This document shows, piece by piece, positions 18,874 to 27,281 of a stretch of DNA of 64,000 nucleotides. Source of the DNA: Psychrobacillus antarcticus. Its GTDB lineage: Bacteria > Bacillota > Bacilli > Bacillales_A > Planococcaceae. The first letter of the stretch is position 1; each line of letters opens with the position of its first letter. Where the stretch lies: assembly GCF_029533155.1 (NCBI RefSeq), contig NZ_JAIZDB010000008.1, forward strand, positions 52,214 through 116,213, given 5' to 3'. The notes under the pieces are model-generated. The model saw nothing but the letters and a program-made list of their open reading frames with translations, ran no database searches and was not told where the DNA came from. A program made the translations under genes and the position numbers.

Positions 18874-19004
18874 GATTGTAGCGAAAGGCGGCGACTCCAG
18901 CGGGATAGCTTGAGCTAAAGACCCCGCAGGAGCTTGCGACGAGGAGGCTGAAGCCAAGCCCGCGGAAAGCGTCCGCCTGAAGCGGAAATCAGTAGTATTA
19001 TTCA
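18874..19004 (+). repeat. GC-rich block d of R1
   Basis: Begins GATTGTAGCGAAAGGCGGCG, contains GACCCCGCAGGAGC, GAGGAGGCTGAAGCC and CCCGCGGAAAGCG, and ends GCGGAAATCAGTAGTATTA. Much GC-richer than its surroundings. Similar blocks lie at 25396-25540 (inverted), 25772-26036 and 31791-31860. I recall related GC-rich intergenic repeats in many Bacillales genomes. Confidence 0.75.
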
Positions 19005-19062
19005 TCCTTTAAAGTCCCATGATCCCATTTTTCATGGAACAATTTTATATTTTTTCATTTAT

Positions 19063-19102
19063 AAAAGCCTTTGACCTATTAGCAATGTGGTCAAAGGCTT
19101 TT
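19063..19102 (-). terminator. Terminator of rex (works in both directions)
   Basis: AAAAGCCTTTGACC / GGTCAAAGGCTTTT stem of 14 bp with a T-tail on each strand, just past the rex stop. Confidence 0.8.
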
Positions 19103-19105
19103 TCG

Positions 19106-19747
19106 TTATTCAGTATGTTCGTTTCGTATTAAATAAATAAGGGTCTGTAATTCGACAGAAAGATCGATTGTATGCACACGAATAGCATCAGTTGTTTGTA
19201 AACGAATTGGCGTAAAATTCAATATCCCTTTAATATCGGAAGCCTCTAACTGATCGGCCACTTGTTGTGCAGATCGGGTTGGCAATGTGAAAATGACGAG
19301 CTCGATTCCATATTCCTTTAGCTTTTCAAGCATCACACTCGAATGATACACAGGAATATCACTAATTATCGTACCTTCAACGGGTGCCTTTGTATCGAAT
19401 GCGACGACAATCTTCGTGTTGTGATTTTTTTGGAAATTATATTTTAGAAATGCAGTGCCCAAACTCCCTACTCCAATAAGGCCAACATTGGCAGCCTCAT
19501 CCTGATCAAGTGTTTTACGGAAAAATGCAAGTAACATTGGAACTTCATAACCGTATCCTTTTTTTCCAAGTGCACCAAAATGAGAGAAGTCTCTTCTAAT
19601 TGTTGCGGAATCGATTTTCATCGCTTCACTCAATTCCTGTGAGGAAACTCGTTTATGTCCAGCATTATGAAAGCTTTGTAAAAATCTATAATATAATGGA
19701 AGTCTTTTCGTAGTTGCTTGAGGAATTCTCGGTGTTTCTGGTTTCAT
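19106..19747 (-). CDS. rex: Redox-sensing transcriptional repressor Rex
   Basis: Rex represses fermentation and respiration genes until NADH rises. The 213-aa protein has an N-terminal winged helix ([40 protein letters not shown]) and a C-terminal Rossmann domain with [11 protein letters not shown] and the VVAFDTK strand. The ATG at 19747, 7 bases after AGGAGG, is chosen over the upstream in-frame ATG at 19834, which would add 29 unrelated residues. The position between the ABC-F gene and CPBP-groES matches the B. subtilis ydiH locus. Confidence 0.95.
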   Translation of the reverse strand: MKPETPRIPQATTKRLPLYYRFLQSFHNAGHKRVSSQELSEAMKIDSATIRRDFSHFGALGKKGYGYEVPMLLAFFRKTLDQDEAANVGLIGVGSLGTAFLKYNFQKNHNTKIVVAFDTKAPVEGTIISDIPVYHSSVMLEKLKEYGIELVIFTLPTRSAQQVADQLEASDIKGILNFTPIRLQTTDAIRVHTIDLSVELQTLIYLIRNEHTE

Positions 19748-19877
19748 AAAAAATCCTCCTAATTTATTCAAACAAATCGTTATTATAATACTAGACATTT
19801 CTACCATTGTAAAGCTATCCCGTTGCAACGACAAGCCCTATCTATTACACTTAGAGTAGAATAGAGGTGCGAATACA

Positions 19878-21809
19878 GTGATTGTTTTACAAGTCAATCA
19901 AATAACAAAATCCTTTAACGGAGAAGATATATTAACAAACGTAAAGCTAGAGGTTCAGGACCGAGACCGGGTTGCCCTTGTAGGGAGAAATGGTGCAGGG
20001 AAATCCACTCTACTTAAAATAATAGCTGGCGAAATGTCTTATGATTCAGGCGAAATAATTATGCCCAAAAATATTCGTCTGGGCTATTTAGAGCAGCATG
20101 CAGGACTCGATTCCAAGCTGTCCATCTGGGAAGAAATGAAGACGATCTTTAGTCATCTCATTGACTCAGAAAAAGAGCTTCGTTCACTAGAAACACAAAT
20201 GGCAAACCCCACTATATATGAAGATTCCGAAGCATATGCAAGAGTGGCAGCTATGTATGATGAATTACAGTTGGCCTTTAAGGAAGCTGGTGGTTATCGC
20301 TTTGAATCAGATATCCGCTCCATTTTACATGGAATGCAATTTTTCCAAGATGATTATGATAAACCTGTCCAAGCATTGTCTGGAGGTCAAAAAACAAGAC
20401 TAGCACTAGCCAAAATGCTATTGAGTAAGCCAGATTTACTAATCCTTGATGAACCTACCAATCATTTGGACATTCAAACGCTGAGCTTTTTAGAAAACTA
20501 TTTAAAAAATTATAACGGCGCGGTTCTTATTGTTTCACATGACCGTTACTTTTTAGATCAGGTAGTCAACTTTGTGTACGAAGTGTCTCGTCATAATATA
20601 GCCAGATATGTTGGCAACTATAGCTCCTATTTAACGCAAAAAGCAAAGAACTATGAGTTAGATAGAAAGAAGTATGAAAAACAGCAAGAGGAAAAAGCAA
20701 AGCTAGAGGATTTTGTAAGTAAAAACCTAGCTCGTGCCTCTACTACTAAAATGGCTCAATCTAGACGTAAGGTTATCGAAAAAACCGATTGGATGGATTC
20801 CCCAGATGGCGATGAAAAGTCTGCCTCATTCGGATTTACTATCGACCGTCCTAGTGGCAATGACGTGCTACGACTAGAGGAAATCGCAATTGGTTATCGG
20901 GATAATACCGTTTCGTCTAACATTTCCTTCTCTGTTTACAAGCAAGATCGTATTGCACTTGTTGGACCAAATGGTGTTGGGAAATCGACTCTACTTAAGA
21001 CAATTATGAAACAACTGGATGCCGCTAACGGAAAAATCCAGTACGGAACAAATGTCCAATTTGGATATTATGACCAAGAACAAGCAGCACTAACTGGCAA
21101 CAAAACCGCTTTACAGGAACTATGGGATGAGTGGCCGTTGATGAATGAACGAGATGTCCGCAACGTATTAGGTCGTTTCTTATTTACAGGGGATGATGTA
21201 CAAAAAACGGTATCTACATTATCCGGTGGTGAAAAGGCAAGACTTGCTCTCGCAAAGCTAATGCTATTAAAAGCGAACACGCTTGTCCTCGATGAGCCTA
21301 CCAACCATCTAGACTTAGACAGTAAAGAGGTTCTCGAGAATGCTTTGCTCGATTTTCCAGGGACTATCCTATTCGTATCCCATGACCGCTACTTCATCAA
21401 CAGAATTGCCACAAAGGTTATTGAGTTAGCCAGCGAAGACGCAACCCTTTTCCTTGGAGATTATGACTATTACTTAGAGAAAAAAGAAGAAATGGAAGAG
21501 CTTGCTTTAGAAAATGCCGTCGTTGAAAATACAGCAGTTTCAAAAGTGAACACATCCACAATTGATAAAGAGGCGAAGAAAAAAGAACGCCAGCTTCGAC
21601 GTCAGCTAGAGGAATTAGAAAGTCAGATTCCAACTGTTGATGTGGAAATTGCTACGATTGAAGAAAAGCTATGTGACCCTGAAATTTTCCAAGACCACGA
21701 AGCTGTTCAACAGTTACAGCGTGAACTGGATGAATTGAAAGAAAAACAAGATGACTTGTCCAATGAATGGTTGGAATTACAAGAGCAACTAGAGGAAATA
21801 GCACCTTAA
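19878..21809 (+). CDS. ABC-F family ATPase (YdiF-like)
   Basis: A 643-aa protein with two ATP-binding cassettes and no membrane segments: Walker A GRNGAGKST and GPNGVGKST, signatures LSGGQKTRLALA and LSGGEKARLALA, Walker B LLILDEPTNHLD and LVLDEPTNHLD. An inter-domain linker (about residues 240-310) and a C-terminal coiled coil (about 560-643, KKKERQLRRQLEELE) follow the ABC-F plan. Such proteins act on ribosomes in translation control or antibiotic protection. It starts with GTG after GAGGTG. It is divergent from rex, as in B. subtilis. Confidence 0.93.
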   Translation: MIVLQVNQITKSFNGEDILTNVKLEVQDRDRVALVGRNGAGKSTLLKIIAGEMSYDSGEIIMPKNIRLGYLEQHAGLDSKLSIWEEMKTIFSHLIDSEKELRSLETQMANPTIYEDSEAYARVAAMYDELQLAFKEAGGYRFESDIRSILHGMQFFQDDYDKPVQALSGGQKTRLALAKMLLSKPDLLILDEPTNHLDIQTLSFLENYLKNYNGAVLIVSHDRYFLDQVVNFVYEVSRHNIARYVGNYSSYLTQKAKNYELDRKKYEKQQEEKAKLEDFVSKNLARASTTKMAQSRRKVIEKTDWMDSPDGDEKSASFGFTIDRPSGNDVLRLEEIAIGYRDNTVSSNISFSVYKQDRIALVGPNGVGKSTLLKTIMKQLDAANGKIQYGTNVQFGYYDQEQAALTGNKTALQELWDEWPLMNERDVRNVLGRFLFTGDDVQKTVSTLSGGEKARLALAKLMLLKANTLVLDEPTNHLDLDSKEVLENALLDFPGTILFVSHDRYFINRIATKVIELASEDATLFLGDYDYYLEKKEEMEELALENAVVENTAVSKVNTSTIDKEAKKKERQLRRQLEELESQIPTVDVEIATIEEKLCDPEIFQDHEAVQQLQRELDELKEKQDDLSNEWLELQEQLEEIAP

Positions 21810-21855
21810 ATAGGTAGTGAGACCAATCTTCAATTTGGTTTCACTACCTATTTTA
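21807..21855 (+). terminator. Terminator of the ABC-F gene
   Basis: AAATAGGTAGTGAGACCAA pairs with TTGGTTTCACTACCTATTT and begins at the stop codon. Confidence 0.8.
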
Positions 21856-21978
21856 TATATCTCGTTCTTTTCCTGTCGAATCGTATACATATATGTTGGT
21901 CAAGTACTATTTTATAATAATTTTCCTCCACATATTTATTCACATAAAAAAACTAGTGATAGCAATCTATCAACAGGT

Positions 21979-22094
21979 TTATCCACACTGTCCACAATTC
22001 TCAAAAATAGTTATACACAACACTGTGCGTAACTATCATACTATATGTAGTTTTCTGCTAAGTTATGCACATGTTATCCACAAATTGTGTATAA
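21979..22094. promoter_or_regulatory. DnaA-box cluster
   Basis: Five exact TTATNCACA boxes within 116 bp: TTATCCACA 21979, TTATACACA 22011, TTATGCACA 22063, TTATCCACA 22074, and reverse TGTGTATAA 22086. A one-mismatch reverse box TGTGCGTAA is at 22024. The cluster lies between the ABC-F gene and tsaD, has no open frame, and matches my recollection of a DnaA-binding cluster at gcp (tsaD) in B. subtilis that helps titrate DnaA. Confidence 0.85.
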
Positions 22095-22137
22095 GTACGG
22101 ATGTTCTCTATTGACAACTGTTAAATTACATGTTAAA

Positions 22138-22171
22138 AAATCCTCTTTTCTTGTCGAAGAAAAGAGGATTT
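22138..22171 (-). terminator. Terminator of the tsaE-tsaB-rimI-tsaD operon
   Basis: AAATCCTCTTTTCTT-gtcg-AAGAAAAGAGGATTT, with TTTTTT after it on the minus strand, 3 bp past the tsaD stop. Confidence 0.85.
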
Positions 22172-22174
22172 CAT

Positions 22175-23194
22175 TTAGTTCCAGCTATCTAATTCTAAAC
22201 CTGGTCTACCATTCATCGACATATTACCTATATGCCCCGCCGAAAATTTTGAATTACCTGCGGCAGCGATCATGGCAGCATTATCTGTACACAACTTGAT
22301 GGGTGGTACATAAAAAGGGATATTTTCTTTTGTAAAAGCTTCCTCTAGTGAAGTACGAAGTCCTTTATTGGCAGCAACTCCACCTGCAGCTATGACTTGC
22401 TGCACTTTAAATTCACGTGCTGCACGAATTGTTTTTGTCGTTAACACTTCCACTACACTTTGCTGGAATCCTGCCGCTAGATGGTTCGGATTCACTTCTT
22501 CCCCTCGTTGCTCGGCATTATGCTGATAATTGATCACGGCTGATTTCAATCCGCTGAAGCTAAAATCATATGACCCTTCCTCTAACCATGCTCTAGGAAA
22601 TTGCAATGCTTTATCACTTTCGTTCGCAAGTTTATCGATATGTGGACCTCCTGGATAAGGAAGATTCAATACTCGAGCTACTTTATCGTACGCTTCGCCC
22701 GCAGCATCATCTCTAGTCTCTCCGATCAATTCGAACTGTCCATCTTCCTTCATCAATACTAGCTCCGTATGTCCTCCAGACACAACTAACGCAAGAAGTG
22801 GAAATTCCATCTTCTGCACTAATGCATTAGCATATATATGCCCCGCAATATGATGGACTCCAACAAGTGGAAGTCCATTTGCAAAAGCGAATGCTTTCGC
22901 TGCATTTATACCTATCAGAAGTGCGCCAACTAAACCTGGACCTTCTGTTACTGCGACTGCATCTAAATCCTGAGGTGTCATACCTGCTTCTTTTAATGCT
23001 TCCTCGATAACAATCGTAATTTGCTCCACATGATGTCTCGAGGCAATTTCCGGTACTACTCCACCAAATCGTTTATGACTTTCGATTTGTGAAGCGACTA
23101 CATTGGAAATAATCTCATGCCCATTTTTCACAATCGATGCTGCTGTTTCATCACAGCTCGTTTCTATTCCTAATATATATTGGTCTTTAATCAT
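22175..23194 (-). CDS. tsaD: tRNA N6-threonylcarbamoyladenosine transferase TsaD
   Basis: TsaD transfers the threonylcarbamoyl group to A37 of ANN-decoding tRNAs, acting with TsaB and TsaE. The 339-aa protein shows the Kae1/TsaD signature: [25 protein letters not shown] with the metal-binding histidines, [17 protein letters not shown] and [12 protein letters not shown]. The ATG at 23194 overlaps the rimI stop (ATGA) and has GGTGG before it; the in-frame ATG 15 bases upstream is inside rimI. Last gene of the operon. Confidence 0.96.
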   Translation of the reverse strand: MIKDQYILGIETSCDETAASIVKNGHEIISNVVASQIESHKRFGGVVPEIASRHHVEQITIVIEEALKEAGMTPQDLDAVAVTEGPGLVGALLIGINAAKAFAFANGLPLVGVHHIAGHIYANALVQKMEFPLLALVVSGGHTELVLMKEDGQFELIGETRDDAAGEAYDKVARVLNLPYPGGPHIDKLANESDKALQFPRAWLEEGSYDFSFSGLKSAVINYQHNAEQRGEEVNPNHLAAGFQQSVVEVLTTKTIRAAREFKVQQVIAAGGVAANKGLRTSLEEAFTKENIPFYVPPIKLCTDNAAMIAAAGNSKFSAGHIGNMSMNGRPGLELDSWN

Positions 23195-23646
23195 TTGAAT
23201 TCCACCCACATCACTAGTGCATCCTCTCCGGTATCTGAATAATAGTTTTTCCGTATGCCTCCGTCTTGGAAGTTAAGTTTATGATACAAGTTCTTCGCCA
23301 CATCATTTGTTACTCTAACTTCTAGCGTCATGAGCACTACATTCTGCTCCGTTACAACACGGATAGCTTCACGCATCAAACCTTCGCCAATTTTGTTTCC
23401 ACGCATTTGCTCGGCTACTGCTACATTAGTAATATGACTTTCATCTATTACTACCCACATGCCACAGTATCCAATAATATCTTTGTCCTCTGTTTCCGCA
23501 ACAAGATAATGTGAATACAAATTAGTCGTCATTTCGTGTTCAAAGGCTTCTCTCGTCCACGGTGTGTCGAATGCCTCCTGTTCTATTAACAGTACTTGGT
23601 CTATATCATCTAGCGTCATTTTGCGATACGTTATATTAGTTTCCAT
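23191..23646 (-). CDS. rimI: Ribosomal protein S18 alanine N-acetyltransferase RimI
   Basis: A 151-aa GNAT acetyltransferase with the acetyl-CoA loop [19 protein letters not shown] and the RimI-typical [19 protein letters not shown]. RimI acetylates the N-terminus of S18, though in this operon position other substrates are possible. It overlaps tsaB by 11 bases and tsaD by 4, the standard Bacillales arrangement. Confidence 0.93.
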   Translation of the reverse strand: METNITYRKMTLDDIDQVLLIEQEAFDTPWTREAFEHEMTTNLYSHYLVAETEDKDIIGYCGMWVVIDESHITNVAVAEQMRGNKIGEGLMREAIRVVTEQNVVLMTLEVRVTNDVAKNLYHKLNFQDGGIRKNYYSDTGEDALVMWVEFK

Positions 23647-24322
23647 TTTTCTTCTGTTCTTTCATCCAGTTTGCCTCTGCCTCAGTAATGCGCAAATACT
23701 CAGGTACCACTGTATGCACTTCGGATGGTTCCACTTTTTTCGCCATTTCGATTAAAACAGCTGCACTTGGTAAATCGAATGCGGCATTGACCCGTTGAAC
23801 CTTTCCTCCAAGTACTTCTTTTATTTGCTCCCAGTGAATCGTAACGTCCATGCCGACAAACAAAACAGGCTGTCCTAAACTTTCTAGTGTCGACAGTAAA
23901 TCTACTAACGACATATGTGCTTCTTTAACTACTTCACCGTTCGAATAAATTCCAGCAAATACATTTCCACGACGTGCATCCATAATGGAACATACAGCCC
24001 CTTGGAAATACGGTGCATTCTCGGCAAGCACATGTAAACTTGATACCGCATATATCGGCACATTTAGCGTCCACGCAAGCGTTTTTCCAATCGTTACTCC
24101 AATACGAACTCCTGTATAAGAACCTGGTCCTTTCGCTACAGCAATTGCCTCTATTTCATTGGGCTTGATATTTGCTTTTTCCATTAATTCCTCAATCGCT
24201 GGCATCGTTCCAATCGAATGGGTAGTTTTCATAGAAGATTTGTACTCTGCAAGTACTTGTTCATCCTTTACAATAGCTACCGAAAGCGGTGTATGTGACG
24301 TATCTATTCCTAACCAAATCAT
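23636..24322 (-). CDS. tsaB: tRNA t6A biosynthesis protein TsaB
   Basis: TsaB (228 aa) is the inactive paralogue that dimerises with TsaD. The N-terminal ASKHA fold begins WLGIDTSHTPLSVAIVKDE, with the central AVAKGPGSYTGVRIGVTIGK signature and SIMDARRGNVFAGIY. It overlaps tsaE by 4 bases and rimI by 11, so the four genes are translated together. Confidence 0.95.
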   Translation of the reverse strand: MIWLGIDTSHTPLSVAIVKDEQVLAEYKSSMKTTHSIGTMPAIEELMEKANIKPNEIEAIAVAKGPGSYTGVRIGVTIGKTLAWTLNVPIYAVSSLHVLAENAPYFQGAVCSIMDARRGNVFAGIYSNGEVVKEAHMSLVDLLSTLESLGQPVLFVGMDVTIHWEQIKEVLGGKVQRVNAAFDLPSAAVLIEMAKKVEPSEVHTVVPEYLRITEAEANWMKEQKKNGN

Positions 24323-24771
24323 TCAAAAAGCTCCTCACATAATTGTTCATATCGTTCGCCAAATGGCATAAACGTAAATTTTCTAGCATCCTCATCCAGA
24401 CGCAGAATTTGAATCGCCAGTCGTTCCGGCGGCAAATCTTCTTCTATTAGATGTGCCCATTCAATGATGCTAACCGCATCTCCGTAAAACAGCTCGTCCC
24501 AACCAAGATCCTCATCACTATTTGCAAGTCTGTAGACATCTAAATGATTTAACGACAGTCTACCCTCATATTGCTTTAATATAGTAAACGTTGGGCTATT
24601 CACATTACGCGTAATTCCAAGCCCCTTGGCCACACTTTTAGTAAATGTCGTTTTACCTGCGCCTAAATCGCCTTCTAGCGTCAGTATATCCCCGGCATGT
24701 AAGCGAGCTGCCAGCTGCTCTGCAAGAGCCTGTGTTTCTTGCTCCGAATTAATCATTCGTTCATATTTCAT
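24319..24771 (-). CDS. tsaE: tRNA t6A biosynthesis ATPase TsaE
   Basis: A 150-aa P-loop ATPase needed for t6A turnover: Walker A LEGDLGAGKTTFTKSVAKGL, SPTFTILKQYEG, HLDVYRL, and the C-terminal IIEWAHLIEEDLP motif. First gene of the operon, behind a promoter at 24810-24838. Some older annotations call this family YjeE/YdiB. Confidence 0.95.
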   Translation of the reverse strand: MKYERMINSEQETQALAEQLAARLHAGDILTLEGDLGAGKTTFTKSVAKGLGITRNVNSPTFTILKQYEGRLSLNHLDVYRLANSDEDLGWDELFYGDAVSIIEWAHLIEEDLPPERLAIQILRLDEDARKFTFMPFGERYEQLCEELFE

Positions 24772-24809
24772 CGGTTGCTTTCCTTTCCAGTTACATCTCT
24801 AATGCTTCT

Positions 24810-24838
24810 ATTATAATGAAATACAGCGAATATTGTAA
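24810..24838 (-). promoter_or_regulatory. Promoter of the t6A operon
   Basis: TTACAA (24833-24838), 17 bp, TATAAT (24810-24815) on the minus strand, 39 bp upstream of the tsaE ATG. Confidence 0.7.
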
Positions 24839-24913
24839 GTGTGGGGTCTTTAGGTAGCATAACGCAATAAGAGAAATTAGCCATAAAGATGACCGATTCT
24901 TTAAGTTCAAGAC

Positions 24914-25086
24914 CTGTTTCTATCGTTTTCGAAGGGCTTTGGACAGACGTTTTGCTATATTATTACCGAGTGAATTTTTAGGGGTGCTGGTTGGTTGTGA
25001 CGTTCGTCACAACCAACCAGCACCCTTTTTTCGGTAATCTTATGGCGTTTGCCTGTCCTTCGCCCTCCTGTAACTTTTAGAAACAG
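24914..25086 (+). repeat. R2 block a: long fold-back
   Basis: The outermost arms CTGTTTCTA (24914-24922) and TAGAAACAG (25078-25086) pair exactly. Inner pairs include GAAGGGC with GCCCTCC, GGACAGAC with GCCTGTCC and ATTACCG with CGGTAAT. The core is GGGTGCTGGTTGGTTGTGAC (24982-25001), loop GTTC, then the exact 20-base complement at 25006-25025, with T6 after it. Confidence 0.82.
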
Positions 25087-25360
25087 CTTAGTGCATTTTT
25101 GGTTAACTAGAGATAAAATACTTTACTACCCATTCAGGTGGATGACAGTCTAAGTGCGCGACATCGTGGTGCTCCTGCGCAAAGCTCGTCGCAAAATAAA
25201 AAACATTTCGCAACGACTGCCTGACCCGCATCGTGCGGGCATCCAAGATGCAATTTCGTTCGCTATCTCGCTTCTTTATTTAGTAACTTACTTACTATTT
25301 CACTTTATTTCCACTAAAAGAAAATATACTTTTTTCATCTTACACAATAGTAGCCAATTT

Positions 25361-25398
25361 TAAAAAAGACCATTTCACGTCTTGTGCAAAATGATCTT
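25361..25398. terminator. Terminator-like hairpin, duplicate of that at 26046
   Basis: AAAAAAGACCATTT...AAAATGATCTTTT. It closely matches 26046-26085, so the segment from 25361 to 26085 is flanked by direct copies of one hairpin. Confidence 0.6.
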
Positions 25399-25540
25399 TT
25401 GTAGGCCATTGGTTTCCGCTCCGAGCGGACGCGTTCCGTGGGCACGGCTTCAGCCGCTTCCCTCACTTACGCTCAGTCCAGGGTCTTCAGCTCGTGCTAT
25501 TCCCAATGGAGTCGCCGCTCTACGCTCCAATCAAATAGAT
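25396..25540 (-). repeat. Inverted GC-rich block d inside R2
   Basis: The reverse complement contains GGCGACTCCATTGGGAATAG, GACCCTGGACTGAGC and GCGGAAACC, matching the d blocks of R1 and R3 but on the opposite strand. Confidence 0.7.
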
Positions 25541-26045
25541 CCACTTTATATGATTGGATAATTGGTATAAAACCACCTATGTACACATGTTTTATCTTAA
25601 AATAAATAAGGGGAAAAGGGGCTTTTGAAAAAGAAGATCAACTTTCTACATTCTTCGTTACTGAATAGTAGCCCAGTTCAAAAGGGGTTTTATACCTATA
25701 TTACCTTTGACTACTCTTATTATCTAAGCGATAGGCTATGCAATATCTCATAGTTGAGTACTACTCACTTAATTGATTGTAGTGAAAGGTGGCGACTCCG
25801 TCGGAATGAGTGAGACTGATGAGCTATCACAGCGACGCGTGTGCTGTGGTGATAGCTCATCGCTCACCCCGCGGAGGCCAACAGGATGTTGGTCACGAAG
25901 GCGTTGAGGCCCACAGGAGGTGGGTTATGCAATCGTTGCCGCAGGACGCGGCGAACTTAGATTGCTTTCCTTTTGAGAGGTGGCGCTCTTAGCATTTGTA
26001 CCCCACCTGAAACGGAAATCAGTAGTATTATTTATTCGTTCTTTG

Positions 26046-26085
26046 TAAAAAAGACCATTTCGCAACTTGTGCAAAATGATCTTTC
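26046..26085 (-). terminator. Terminator of yugN
   Basis: Minus strand AAAGATCATTTTGCA-caagt-TGCGAAATGGTCTTT followed by TTT, just past the yugN stop. Confidence 0.75.
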
Positions 26086-26088
26086 TTC

Positions 26089-26499
26089 TTATTGGACTAG
26101 CCGAACGATTTTCTCAACTGCCTGCTCTCCAGCAGCTGTCCATTTATTTTTGTTGTCAATGTGACCGTCCTTATCAACTGGATTTTGGAATTGATTGAAG
26201 CCTGTAGAAGTGAGTAGTGAATTCTCATCATCGTCCAAGCCTATATTGACAACATGCTTGATGACATAAGGCGTTTGAAACTTAATTTGCGCATCGTAAT
26301 TATCTAGCTCCCCCTCCACCACTTCGAATGGAAGTCGCAAGTAGATTGTTTCTCCTTCATCTCGCCATAATACGTTGTCAAAACTGCCCTTATGATAATC
26401 CCAATTTCCGCCTATCGTGTAGCCTAGGCTATCTATTCTACTTCTTAAATCACCAAACCCAATTTCTTTCCCTTCTAACTCTGTTTGCAATTGCAGCAA
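26089..26499 (-). CDS. yugN: YugN-like family protein
   Basis: A 136-aa protein recognisable as YugN-like: ELEGKEIGFGDLRSRIDSLG, YTIGGNWDYHKGSFDNVLW, TIYLRLPFEVVEGELD and the C-terminal NKWTAAGEQAVEKIVRLVQ. The function is unknown in any species I know of. It starts with TTG at 26499 after AGGAGTG. Standalone gene with its own terminator. Confidence 0.8.
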   Translation of the reverse strand: MLQLQTELEGKEIGFGDLRSRIDSLGYTIGGNWDYHKGSFDNVLWRDEGETIYLRLPFEVVEGELDNYDAQIKFQTPYVIKHVVNIGLDDDENSLLTSTGFNQFQNPVDKDGHIDNKNKWTAAGEQAVEKIVRLVQ

Positions 26500-26559
26500 G
26501 AAAATTCACTCCTTATTCGAATCTTCCTCCTATCATTTCCAAGAATCGCTTGAAAAATA

Positions 26560-27171
26560 CTAGCCTCTTATTAATCGGTTTACTAGTTTTTTGAAGAAAC
26601 CATCCTCCACCTTCAGTTCCCCTACTTTTTGCGCGATTAAATCAGAAAGCAATTCATAGCCAGCCTCCCCAAAATGCAATCCATCATTCAGCTCTCCGAC
26701 TAAAAGTTCCTTGTAATTCGGAAGCGAATAAAAAATATGAAAGAAATCAATAAAATAACTTCCTGTTTCTTCCGCAACCTCCCGAACAGCTTGTGCATAT
26801 TGCTCCATACGTTCATTCGTTCTATTCGGTTGAAGGGTCTCATCCACGGGAGCAGGACTTATTAATATCGTTTTTTCTGGCCCTATCTGCTTAGCAATTA
26901 AAGATATATTACGCTTAAATGTTTCTAAATCTACAAATTTATGAGTTGCCGAATCATTAGCCCCAAACAATACAGTCACCAAATCTGGACGCTTTGATAG
27001 CACATCTTTATTAAAACGTAACATCGCTTGCTCCGTTGTATTGCCAGATATACCTGCATTGATAAAGTTAAATCCAGGCATTTTTGATGTCAATTTAGAC
27101 GTTAATATTGGTGACGGGTAGCCTTCTTTTCTAGCGGTGATACTGTCACCAAAACAAACTACTTCCAGCAT
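26560..27171 (-). CDS. SGNH/GDSL-family hydrolase
   Basis: A 203-aa esterase or acyl hydrolase with no signal peptide. Block I VCFGDSITARKEGYPSP holds the nucleophile Ser, block II NAGISGNTT the Gly, block III LFGANDSA the Asn, and block V DGLHFGEAGYELL the Asp-His pair. Such enzymes deacylate lipids, sugars or peptidoglycan; the substrate is not predictable. It is divergent from the acyltransferase gene to its right, which could install what this enzyme removes (speculation). Confidence 0.88.
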   Translation of the reverse strand: MLEVVCFGDSITARKEGYPSPILTSKLTSKMPGFNFINAGISGNTTEQAMLRFNKDVLSKRPDLVTVLFGANDSATHKFVDLETFKRNISLIAKQIGPEKTILISPAPVDETLQPNRTNERMEQYAQAVREVAEETGSYFIDFFHIFYSLPNYKELLVGELNDGLHFGEAGYELLSDLIAQKVGELKVEDGFFKKLVNRLIRG

Positions 27172-27281
27172 TTAACAAAACCCCTTTTGAAAATATATAA
27201 TATACTTGAAACGCACTATACGTTTATATTTACCTGAAAACGGATAAACAAACATAGACAATATGTTTTGGGGGAAGTTTT

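Larger units (their letters stand above)
18411..19004 (+). repeat. Composite intergenic repeat, copy R1
   Basis: First of three copies (others at 24905-26036 and 31335-31860). Blocks in order: (a) a fold-back of about 170 bp; (b) about 150 bp containing GAAGATGCAATTTCG, TTCGCTATCTCGCTTCTTTA and TTATTCCACTAG; (c) about 75 bp around AAGTGATAAGCTATGC and GAGTACTACACA; (d) a GC-rich block. It fills the convergent gap between the CPBP gene and rex. It has no open frame. Confidence 0.85.
24905..26036 (+). repeat. Composite intergenic repeat, copy R2 (expanded)
   Basis: Same order of blocks a, b, c, d as R1 and R3, but longer. About 75 bp (25139-25245, including GACATCGTGGTGCTCCTGCG and CGCATCGTGCGGGCAT) interrupts block b. 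An extra GC-rich block in inverted orientation lies between b and c (25396-25540). The final d block (25772-26036) contains an insertion with its own palindrome GATGAGCTATCACAGC / GCTGTGGTGATAGCTCATC. It fills the 1.3-kb gap between tsaE and yugN, which has no credible gene. Confidence 0.82.

Noticed and set aside
21817..22299. Overlapping 70-aa frames between the ABC-F gene and tsaD
   Set aside because: They run through a terminator and the DnaA-box cluster and have no coding character.
25154..26164. 60-70-aa plus-strand frames in the R2 region
   Set aside because: They lie in repeated GC-rich blocks, differ between copies and have no start signals.
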